Positions 31,734-42,900 of a stretch of DNA of 64,000 bases are shown in pieces. The notes below the pieces were generated by a model. The model made no database searches and had not been told where the DNA came from. It saw only the letters and a program-made list of their open reading frames with translations. Source of the DNA: Corbicula japonica (lineage: Eukaryota > Mollusca > Bivalvia > Venerida > Cyrenidae); NCBI GenBank assembly GCA_038501625.1, contig JAZAYU010000012.1:7192001-7256000 (forward strand), written 5' to 3'. How positions within the stretch are numbered: the first letter of the stretch is position 1; each line of letters opens with the position of its first letter. The position numbers and the translations under genes are program-made.

Positions 31734-34700
31734 TCATAGAAAATCAAAGTAAGATGTGTATTTTTTCAGTGTGGAAAGCTCCTGTGCTTCAACCGTGAGT
31801 TCTGTCTCACCAAAAAGCATAGTGACCTCTACCCGAATTCTCTCTTCGCTATCCGGCAACTCTACAACTACACGCCCGAGGTACTCCGAATCAGGCTCAT
31901 CAACAAATTCTGGCTCCCGTCTTGTTGAGGCAAATATGTTGAGCTGCATTTCTCGCTGATGCGGAGCAAGGGTGATATGCTTGCCCGATCTTGGCTCACC
32001 GACCATAATTGTATCCCCTTCATGGATGTACCTCTTGAAAACATCTCTGCACCGGTCAACATTGCCTACGCTGACTTTCCGTTCCTCAGGATGTCTGTCC
32101 GGGTCAAACGGCGGCGATATGTTTATGCCGTACGTGTATTTCGAAACACGGGAAGTAATGGCTACAGGACGGTGACCAAATATAACAGCACCCTTTAATA
32201 CTGTTAGACCAGCTTCATCGGGAATGATAACGTTTTTCTTCGGTAGAGCCTTCATAATTGCTTCCTGGACCAAAAGAGATTCGGAAAATCCCCCAACCAT
32301 AAGAAATGTGTCGGTTCCTTTCATCTCAGGATATTTCAAAAGGTCTTTTATATGTGCTACTATCTTGTCAACACATGGTTTGAACAGTCCTTTAAATACT
32401 TCAGCCTCGATTCTTATTTTATCCGGAAGCCATGTTATTTTTCCCTTGTACGGTGAGGCGGCTATGGCATCGTCTGTAGACTTTTTAGTCAGTGATTTAT
32501 ACGTTTCCCCAAGGGAAACTGGAACTTTTAGCGTAATTTTACCCTTGGAGGCTGGGGTAATGGTACGCTTTTTCATTTCCAGCTCCCGCTGTAGGTCCAG
32601 TCGATCCGCCGTGTGCTCATCACAAAATTTCTTGAAGGCCTTGTCGCCGATGATTTTAATGAGAAGGTTTTCAAATTCTTCGTCCACTTTGGTCCCACCC
32701 CAGGCGCCCCCGCTTGCCTTGTGTACCTCCTTGAGTCCATCATCTGCCTGTCTCTCGTGAACAGTTATATCTGCAGTACCACCTACAAAAATATAATGAT
32801 AATGAGGCAGCACTATCTAATGTTTTAGCCGTAACGCGACCTGTGGCAACATTATAAATATACAAGTACATAGTTACATTATTAGCTCTAACGTCACCGT
32901 GACGGACCAAGACAAAAACGCCAGACCGAACCGGTTGTTTGCAAGTCATGTATATTTAAGTTTAGTACCCGTGTAAAACGACGAAAATAAATGAACACAC
33001 GTGTTCCTGTCTACATGTAACTATAATTGATGATGGATAAGTAGACCGTCACGTGGTACTCTAATTAATTATCTTATGGTAGATATGGGCGAATTAATTT
33101 TTTTAAAGTCATCAATACTCATGAATTTAACTTTGCAATATCAAATTGCAAACAATTTTGCAGAAAACAATACTTAAATAAAGTTGTTCATCACATTCAC
33201 GTCAAGTTATCAATGACGTATTACGGGAATCTGATTTTCCCAAAGATGAATAATGTCAAGGTTAAAGTATTTTCTCAATTTTGAAATTACTTCTTTATCC
33301 CGTTTTCCGGTACCGATCTTACTTCGGTCAGGGGCGATTTTTGCGATGTATTGAGCATATTGAGAAGAACACGTTTTACAAAAAGTCAAAATTAGCGAAA
33401 AGTTTATAATAATTTTTTTTTATCTTGCAAAGATTCAGCAAAAGGCCCCTGACAACTGATTCGTAGTACATGTACTCGGGTCCAGGTCAGCGTACACTAT
33501 TGCGTTTCCCTATATGTTGTATTATGGGAGTCTCCTTGATTTATTTACTCTTCGACAATATCAGGCATTGTCTTCTGATTAATTTTGAATACAAATCTAC
33601 ATAAAAACATAGATTCCATGCCACCATGACCGTTCTGCCTCAAATTTTACTTTGAAGACTACCGCCCTTGTCTATTGACTAAATTTACTAGTGGCTAACC
33701 TGTTAATAGTGATTATTTTAAAAGTAATGTTTTTCTTATCCCATAAAATTTTGGTTTCCAACAGATGCAGAAATATACAATTTCTGTTTTTAAGAAGTTC
33801 TATTTTATCTTCAGCTATCATTGGCCAGTCTGCTATGCTTCTATCTAGTTTACGGGTTTCCCCTAACTTTTTAATCAAACAGGAAGCAGCTTTTATTTAG
33901 TGTACGCTGATGTCTAGTCCACGGATTAATTCATTAATAACCATTATGTTCAGTATTATGTTTCGTCTAATTTTTATTTTCATGTTTATATAACCTTATT
34001 TCCCACACTCTTTCCATAGTCTAATTGAATTTTATGCAAGTTTAAATTACGTTAAATCTGCCACGATTTCCGAACACTTATGTGTTAGTAAAGTGCAAGG
34101 TATGTAATGCGTGCACAAAACCAATGGATCTTTTTCGTGACGGGCAAATTGTTTGAAAAGTTCTTCTCTAATTTCTGATAAGACATCTCTACGCCATGTT
34201 GTTGTTGAATTTATACCGATATTTCTTCTGCGTTTGCCAGCGCCATCTAGCAATCAGGATTCCCCCTGTATCCCAATGTAATTTTGTAAATACACCATTC
34301 GCTTGTACTTCAAAAATCTTTAATTGAAAGTACACTTTCTTGCTTTGTGTTTCCACATTCATTATTTTAGACCAAGGTGACTCCGATGCATGTTATGTGT
34401 TCCTACATTTGCGACAGCATTTGTACTGCATTTACAAGGCGTCGCATTTCTCACAGTATATAAAGGAAGTCTAAAGTTGTGTACTAACTGGGACTCAAAC
34501 TCAGTATGCTAAAGAAGTTCGCTAGTGTTGAATACACATGTTTTAATATTTATGTGCTCATTATCTGTATCAAAATCGGGCGATTATTTTATTGATAAAA
34601 GTTTTTGGCTTGAAACTTAACATAATACGTATATACACAGTTTCCGTTATTCGTGACGTATTTGGTATTTTATCAGTTTAAAATATTCATTTTATCTACA

Positions 34701-37271
34701 AAATACCATATATCTAACTTTTAACATATATAACATAATTATTTGCTTCTTTCATAGGGAATAAAATGATGCACTTAATTGAAGTTTCTTTTAAAATAAA
34801 GCGACAATTTAAGGATGTCGTATACTGTGGTATCATTTAATTTCGCGGAGCCGAATTTCGCGTATATAACTCGAATAGCATTTTCGCACTTACATAAATT
34901 GACAGAACACTATATTATTCTGAAAGAATAAGATGACATGTGGTAAATTTTCGCTGGGATTTAATTTCGCGAAAATTAAACCAGCTTGAAATATAACGAT
35001 ACCACAGTATGTCAACTGTCGATAACGAATCTTGATTATCACTAGCCCAAATGTAGTATTACAATTCATAACAAGTCCTACCTCCAAGGTCGATCACCAT
35101 ATATTTGGACCCCGGCTTCCCCACTGTGAAGGTAGCTCCCTCGGAGCCATGGATCTTGTCTGTGGGAATCAGCTGACAGTAAAGGGAAGCTGCTTCCGGT
35201 TCCAGCGCAATAGAAAGGTGACTGCCATCGATTCCGGCCTAAAGGATAAAACATACATTTTAGACACCAGAGGAATGGGCCCATGTCATATAATTTGGGA
35301 AAAGGCATGATTTCTTCACAAAAGGGAATGAAGAAACCTGATGTTAAGTTATTTTGGGGTAAAACAAAATGATTTTAAAGATATGTTTTGAGGTACAGGT
35401 GTCTGAAATGGCCCCAACTAAAGAAGGAAAAAGCTCTGGCCACACATTTCCTATTTAGGTGTATACAGTCGTGTACAATATACATCTGTGTAGACACAGA
35501 GCTAACTAATTGATCAGTATGTACAATTTTGGCGGTCAGTAGCATTGCACCCATTAAGACGGAGGATGTTTGTAAACAAAATACTACTAGTATCTGTTTT
35601 AATGCTAAATGTAACTGTTATTCAAAATAAAATCAATTAAACAATCTGGATTTTTTTTTTTGGCGTTCACCTTTTCGGCGTGTAAGCGTGGTGCTGCGCT
35701 TTTGGATAGGAGACCGCCATATTGCAGGCTCAGCACCTCCGACTTCGGATCTCCTTGCGGGTCCTCCTATACCGACACCCGCCGAATCGGTCGTAATGCT
35801 AACCCTTACACCCTGAGCGCCAAGGAGGGAAGCCATTACTACCATTTTCAAAGTCTTTGGTATGACCCGGCCGGGGATCAAACCCACGACCTCCCAGTCC
35901 GGAAGCGGACGCTCTACCTACTGAGCTAACCGGGCTGGTATCTGGACATTTTGAACACGTGTGGATAAATAATACTGGAAATGTAAAACTGTTAAAGGAG
36001 CCGTAGAACATTTGTTAGCTAATTATTCATTTTTGTGCAAAATTAAACACTTATCATACAGGCGAAGACAACTCGTACAGGCCTTAACAAGACCAGGCAG
36101 TAAGATTTGTCTCCCTTATATCATCTTACTGTTGAAGTTTGCCTATACAACGATGTATTATCTCGGAAGCTCCTACCTCGTAGGCCGCCTCTCTCATGAA
36201 CTGTTTAGCTCGGTCCACCCAGATAGCAGGCACTGTAAGAACCCAGTGTATATCCTTCGCATCCACCAGAGTCCCACGGCGCTTCAGGGCTCCAAGCAGG
36301 TGATCCTTCAGAAATTTAATAGCCGCCCCGAACACCTTCATCGCCGGCATCTTCCGGCCATGCTCGTCCTCTAGCTCGAACTCGCGACTTATCTGTCATT
36401 TAATATTGGGTTGTAATTAATTTAAATGAGCATAGCTTTTCATTGCAATCTTACAGTTTTACAGACGCGAAAAAAGCAGGTGTACATCTCATAAACATAT
36501 GTTTGTATGTTAGTGGTGTTTTCAGCTATGTGCAACAGTCAGCCATTAAAAAATATGTTTGTTGGGTGCCCTGCCGTTTTATACCCACATATCGTTGTAA
36601 GAGTCTGACATTCTCACATTTGATTCACATGTTAACGACTAGAGTTATAATAGTTTAAACCATATGCGTTTCGGAGAAATTAAACCCCTCGCTTTGGGAA
36701 GCTTGATTCTAGGTATCTTAAATCTATTTCATTTTCAAGAAAATGAACTGAAATAACTCAAGTAATTTTAGCTTACTAGTAACCCGGGGCTTATATTTAA
36801 AATTAACAGACTTTACAGTAAACCGCTTTATTAAGAAGGCCGAACATGAACAAGATAGGTCAAACGTGCATGAACTGATGTAAGAATTATAAAAAATGCA
36901 TTACGTAACTTAAAGTTATTTTGAAGATGTGAAACATGTACCTTTTTGTCGTGAAGTCTCATTTTAAACCGACTGAAGAAGTAAAAGTGTTGATGTTCAC
37001 CATCAAGTGCGAGCTCCGAGTACTCATTCTCGGCTTCATACCCAAAGCTCTGAAACTCCTTCTTCTCATTGAAGAGTACCACAGTTGGAGCCTTGAGGGA
37101 AACCAGGGCCATAGAGCCGGCGACCCAGTTCTGATTCACGGAGATCTTGGCCGGGTCGGCCTGGTAATCGTGCTTCAAAGAGAACGCGTAGCCACTATAT
37201 GTGGTGCCAAAGTCAATGGCCGCTACCAAGAGTTTGGCCTTCTTATCGCTTCCGGGTGCTTGTACCGACAT
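31734..37271 (-). CDS. HSPA12-like: HSPA12-like heat shock 70 kDa protein (four coding exons, 583 aa)
   Basis: Coding exons on the minus strand: 37271-36942, 36392-36177, 35238-35082 and 32782-31734. All joins use GT-AG and keep frame (donors AAG/GTACAT, GAG/GTAGGA, GGAG/GTAGGA; acceptors GACAG, CTTTAG, TTGTAG). The protein begins MSVQAPGSDKKAK and has the HSP70/actin-fold ATPase motifs: phosphate-1 IDFGTTYSG (residues 19-27), the HSPA12-typical VLTVPAIW..AKQFMREAA in exon 2, LEPEAAS in exon 3, phosphate-2 DLGGGTAD (232-239) formed across the exon 3/4 junction, GGAWGGTKVDEEF, and the adenosine motif MVGGFSES (396-403). It lacks the canonical HSP70 peptide-binding domain and EEVD tail, as in the HSPA12 family. 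Length is somewhat below vertebrate HSPA12A/B (about 680 aa). HSPA12 genes are strongly expanded in bivalves and many respond to stress or infection; that is family knowledge. The open reading start at 32813 is intron read-through. A 5' non-coding exon near 38018 is possible. Confidence 0.95.
34821..35010. mobile_element. Small TIR element in HSPA12-like intron 3
   Basis: Ends TATACTGTGGTATCATT and AACGATACCACAGTAT form the TIR; internal TTTAATTTCGCG/CGCGAAAATTAAA arms pair as well. TA at both ends suggests a mariner-type insertion. 190 bp. Confidence 0.75.
35651..35939 (-). mobile_element. tRNA-derived SINE in HSPA12-like intron 2
   Basis: On the minus strand the head reads GCCCGGTTAGCTCAGTAGG (A box), TAGAGCGTCC, then GGTCGTGGGTTTGATCC (B box), clearly tRNA-like. 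A unique body of about 190 bp follows, with GGTTAGCATTACGACCG and GGCGGGTGTCGG, and the element ends in an 11 nt A-run. It is flanked by a perfect 7 bp target duplication ATCTGGA (35644-35650 and 35940-35946), which fixes both ends and shows retrotransposition. Length 289 bp. The anticodon arm is degenerate. Confidence 0.9.
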
Positions 37272-39913
37272 CCTCGCCTAAAAGTTCTTACTGCTGGAAA
37301 AATAATGATGGTAATCATGAACCATTAGTATAGGCCTATACACTCGATTAATAGAATATTAGCCAGCAAATTCAAATTTTGAATTGTCGGTTTTATTGAT
37401 AAGGCATTTTTTTCACGCATATTTACTGAAAAAAAAATCATTTTTTCTGTAAATTACTGAAAAGCATTCATATTTTCTGCGATTCGACCCGTTATCACGG
37501 TCGCTATGTACCATTTCTTTTATTCTAGAGACGTTTGTATGACACGTTTAAACTTTATGCTTTTAGTCAAGTAGTTATAAAAAAGACAGGCGGTGACAGA
37601 ATTCAAGAAACTACATATATTTAAAGCAAACCTACAGAGATATACATCTTTTTGTACCTGAACACTGACCGAACTTATATATTAGGAAACAGTGCAAACA
37701 TCATCTTTACAATCAAAATCGAAAGTAGACCATATGTATAATGAATTAGACCTCGTCCAAGGAAACATTTTAATAGCTTGTCTATTCCGGATCAACGTTG
37801 GTTAAACTCGCAGCGTTCTTATTATTTTGTGAAAATATTCGTTACATAATAAAATTCCATTCATTATTCCTAAAATAAATTACTGCTGATCCGGAACACA
37901 CCGACATTCGGACCCCTACCAACTGACATGTAACTTTACGATGCACATGCATTAATTGAAAAATGAAACTAATAAACCAGTAACGCATGTTAACGATAAA
38001 TAAATCGAATATGCTACCTGAAATTGTAACTTCCTCGTCCTAGTTATTTGTAAATTGTAAATACCATTACACCGTATACGGCCTACTTTACACAAGCCTC
38101 GCTTTGGTTTCATTCAGTTTTGGAAAATACATTTAACGTACTTTCGGTTTCGATTTCATCGTTCGCCGAACGAACGGTTCGGGCGGTAAGTGCTGTATTT
38201 TGCTTCTCTCTGTCTGTCTCTCTCTCATCATTTTGTTATTTGTTTACATATTAAATTGTGCGATATCTCTTTATAAATTATTTATTTACATGTTAAGAAA
38301 AAAATAAAATTATATTGCAATTTACAGTTGGGCTACTGTGGGGATACAAATAAGCTTGTACCAGGTCACCCGGTCACTCAGGTTGACACCTGGTTAATAG
38401 CGAGACGTTTAACTTACATAACTAATAACAATGCCATTAGGGGCCAAGTGCGTCCTGAAATTTAACTGCTGGTTACATAGGTGGGGTAAATATATACGAC
38501 TTTCTCTAAAAGTTGACAGTCTGAAACATGTTCAACCATTAATGTGAAATAAAAATCTTGGCATGTCTTGCTGAACAGTAGGCGTATATCATCTTCAACA
38601 GCGGATATTGAAAGTAAATTTATTTAGCGGGTTCTTTTTGTCGTTGTTTTTTTTTTAAATTAAAATCTGGTTCGACCGCGTTTTAAATGCTGTTTCCAAG
38701 AAAACTGTAGTAAATTTGAATTTGCAATCTTTGTTTTTTTTATTACTGGAGACACATTAGAAAATTGCAGAAGTCCATATGACATGCAATAGGTAAAAAT
38801 TGTAATATAATTGACAGTTCTAGATTTTGTCTGTATATTGTATGCAATTACGATTCAACTGCTGTATACAGTTAAACCTGCCTTAACAGCCACCTGCATT
38901 CAGCAGTCACCTTTCTAATAGCCAGTTTGAATATGTCCTAAAGTGACATGTTGTTTAAATTTTAACGCGTCTTAAACGGATCCCTGTCAAAAATTATTAT
39001 TTTCGGTTTCGCCAACTGTTTTGCCCACTCTTTTATCTGGGAATCATACGCCGATGCGCTAGTTATGGTATCAATCGGAAATACAGCAATGAAGGTCATA
39101 TGCATACCATCGTTTGGAATGGATCAAAATCGGTACTGTTTACATGTGTAAATATTGAATTGTGCTCAATCCGGGGTTAGGCGGGGTAGACGGTAATGTG
39201 CATTTCCATAACTGCTCATGAACAGGCTCAATCAAACCGAGCCTGAAATATTTTCATATTTGTCGTGTTTGGTGACTTTGGTGGCTTTTAAAGTTCACTT
39301 TTCACCTAATATAATGTTAAACTGGCAGTTAGTAGTAAATGAGGAAGATACGGAAGTTGTTTTTAGAAACAATTTCAACATAAAAAAGTGCTTTAGAAGT
39401 GTACATTGTCAACCCACTTTGGTAATATTTTACCAAAGTACGCCGACACCATACTGCGGGCCGTACATGTTAACGCTCTTTGTTGTTTAAAACTAAAAAT
39501 AGGTAAACCATATATATAGTCTGGTAGATTAGTAAATGGTTGTATGCTACCAAGGCTCTCTCCCTCACAAACCACTGTTTTCAGAATTAAATCTTCAGGG
39601 CTCAAAGTCAGACTGATCAAGAATATACTTGATAATAAATAAACAAAAAAGAACAAATTTAAACAAAAGCAGATTCGTTTGATTTTCTTTTCAATACAAG
39701 TGACAGCGTTGTTGTTTTTAAGCCTTTCTGGTACAAATATTTACATTAATATAACCTCAGATACGATGTACAAAACCGTTGTTAACAATTCAGCCGACAA
39801 TATTTTCGCTGTATATTGAAATAAGTTTATGACTGAAACTCGATTTACTTCCTCGTTCCTAATATCTTCAATTTACAGGTATACGTTTACTAAAAGTATT
39901 GTTTTAATTTCAG
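37272..39913. promoter_or_regulatory. Divergent intergenic region between HSPA12-like and MIEAP-like genes
   Basis: The two genes are head to head. On the minus strand, TTTTTCCAG just upstream of the HSPA12-like ATG is an acceptor, and CAG/GTAGCAT at 38018/38017 is a plausible donor, so a 5' UTR exon may lie at about 38018-38100. On the plus strand, TTTAATTTCAG at 39903-39913 is an acceptor directly before the first coding exon of the other gene, so its 5' UTR is also spliced. Around 38155-38230 lie GTTCGCCGAACGAACGGTTC and a CT-rich run. No canonical heat-shock element or TATA box was identified. From 38870 an ACCTGCCTTAACAGCCACC phrase resembles the end of a repeat. Confidence 0.4.
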
Positions 39914-39945
39914 AGCGATTCAAACTGTGACTAAAAGACAAGAAA

Positions 39946-42900
39946 ATGAACTGGTCGTAAGTAAATAAATATTTATTTAAAGTTTGTTATTTGATAATTG
40001 ATCCTTTTTACACTAACTTAAGTCTATTGTACATTAATTACGTTTAAGAACAAAAAAAGTCTTTTATTTAGCTGCAGTCAAAACAATTACCATCAGAAAA
40101 GCATTAGTCTTTTTACTAGTTTATTTATTTGCAAAGCTCCATTAAGAAACTATTATTTTCATTATTTTCATTTTTACATTAAAATTTTCTTCAAATGATT
40201 ACTTTACATGTAGGTACGGACATCACCAACAAACTTCGCAATCTGATAGTATTTACCCTTCATTATTTTCGTCGTCTAAAGCACTCGGTGCTAAAAAATC
40301 TCAAGCTCCAGGGCTAGTTCGCAGCGTTGCGCGAGAAATTGAGAACTCGAGTAGGCCTAGCTCAACGTTCACCCACACGCAGTCGAGTCAACAGCCAAGA
40401 CAGAGGCCTTTTTCTGCAAATGTGCCTAAGTCAAGGGAACGGGAAGGAATCAGCAACAGATCCGATACCGCATCTGGTGATCCCGTCATTGAGACGTATT
40501 TTGGAGATCGAGATGGTAGGGGTAAAGCCGTTACCTATCCAAATTACTTTAAGCCAAATGACAACCATACGTTGAAAGATGGGGATACAAGTACTGACAG
40601 CACCAGAAGTGCACAAAACACCTCACATGATACAAATAATCAGGACGAATCACAATTTACAGCTGGGAAAAGTAGTGAAAGAGCGCATGGTACTATAGCT
40701 AGTAACGCTGAGCCTTTAAAGCAACGGTATGCCAAAAGTGAATGGAGTGGTTCTAGTAATCGGTATAGAGAGGAAAACAGCTTTGGAAAGGACATCAAAC
40801 GTCAAACTTATAACGAAAGACATGCTGATTCTTCGGACAAGCATACTACAGAGGGAGAAAGACGTTCTGGATACAACGATAGATCCTTTAACACACAGGA
40901 TACTGATGATCTAACAAGTACTGTTGAGCTGATCAAAACATTTAAAAGTATTGCACCACTGGTAGATAAGTCGTTGCAAGAATTGGCAGCTTGGCAGCAA
41001 AAAGATGCTACAGTATGTTTTTTATCTATGGAAGTGTTTATAAATTTCTTGTCTTTAAATCTCTGTTCCGATTTATCAAATAAATAATATACGTTTCTCC
41101 ATATGGACAAAACAATACTTAATAAGATTGATGAAGAATCTTAATTTGTAAGCTTACAGTAACGTTTCATTCATGGTCTAAATACCCGTTCTATTGTTGG
41201 TTTGGTTTAAACAATAGATATTTCTTCGACAATAGTTCACAAACAATACTACATTAAAAATAACAAACAGGATTGAGAAGAAAGTAAATAAAGGTTGTTA
41301 ACTCTCTTTCCTATTGGGGTTTCGATCACTTCTTGATCAATTTGCTAAATACCTTTTTCTGCTTCATCTTGTTGTTGTTTTTTCACATGCAGACTGACAC
41401 AGAACATTTTAAACAGCAAGTAGAGACACTGCAAAAAGTAATCGACAAGCTCGAGGACGAAAGGAAAACTTGGCAGACTGAAATGAAAAAGGTTGTACTG
41501 GAGCGAGACCAGGCTCTGGCACAATTAAAGGAGCGGGATCTCGAACTCGAAAGAGAAAAGGCAACAGACAATGAACATCTCAATATGCTGCAGCAATGCA
41601 AAAACGAATTAGCCTTATTAGGGAACGAGAACAAAAAGATGCGCGATGAGTTGGTGCACAAAAAAGCTCTATACGATAAAATTCAAGAAGACAACACTCA
41701 AGTTAAAGCAGAACTTGCCGATTACAAAACCAGGTATTACATTAATCTTTGCCATGACTTCACTCATGTGTTAGACAAGTTACTTATTGTTTTCTTTTAC
41801 TTAAAACAACACATTTCTATAATACACTTTTAACCCAAAGTAACCACAAGAGTTATCATTTTCGTTAATTGTTTGTGGCGTCTTATTTGAATTGATATAC
41901 TTATAACAAACTGCTCTCTTTTCCCCTCTTCTTTTTCGCTGCGTGGAGAGGCTGTGTTTTGTGAGTGTAGCGATTTCTGATATGCATATTTATACTGTAA
42001 TTACATCATTATTATCCTGATTTTACAATATAATTTTAATTTTACAAAACCAAGATTACGATGTGTTAGATCAAAACGCCAGAAAGCAGTATCTACAATA
42101 TCGGACAATCAGACTTCTAGACCGGTGTTATGTATATTTCTGTAAAAATATTCAGTGGAAAATGTATGATGTATGTATCTTAGAGAGTAGATATTACTTA
42201 AGAAAAGAGGTTATTTAATGTCCTCATTAAGGCCGTATGTCTTACAAACCTTAACCCTAGGCACTTCAAATAAGGGTCAAACTTCCTTTCTTTGTTTTCT
42301 CGGATATGCACACTCAGAAATGTGTATATACTTATATAATAGTTAAGGGTGGTCGAGGGTCTTCAAAGTTCCTTTTTCATCTATTTATACAATAGTTAAC
42401 GTCAGACAAAATACGCCGTCTTTACTTTGCTCTCTTTTATTACAGTTTTTCGTAAACTAGAAATTCCATACTCTTTTGACAACATTTTAATTATTAAGCC
42501 AATGTCTTTATGTAAATTTCACAATGAATAATGTTATACCCTTTAGTTCTTATTGAGCATGCTGTCACTTCTGACGGACACTTGTTAACTTCTTTGTTCT
42601 TCGGAAGGGGCTGCAAGTAAACATCCATCTAGTTTTCAATATATCTCATGTCTTTTTTGATAATTTTAGTATTTTAAAGATGTTTGTTGTGTATTTACAT
42701 ATCAAATAGAACACATAAATATATTTATGCTATATGTTCTAATATAATTACAGATTAAGCAAGCTGATGGGAAGTAGACTAGCGGACAACAATCCAGACA
42801 TAGCGGATCTTAGTGACCGGAACAGGCCAACCAAACTTGCCGAGAAGTACCAAGAACTGTATGATAACGAATGGACGGATGCTTTCGAAGTGTTTGAACA

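Noticed and set aside
31756..32828. Plus-strand frames of up to 178 codons
   Set aside because: They lie antisense to the long last exon of the HSPA12-like gene and show no recognisable motif.
38155..38185. Heat-shock element upstream of the HSPA12-like gene
   Set aside because: GTTCGCCGAACGAACGGTTC has TTC and GAA blocks but with 3 nt spacing instead of the required 2 nt, so it does not fit the HSF consensus; it is simply palindromic.
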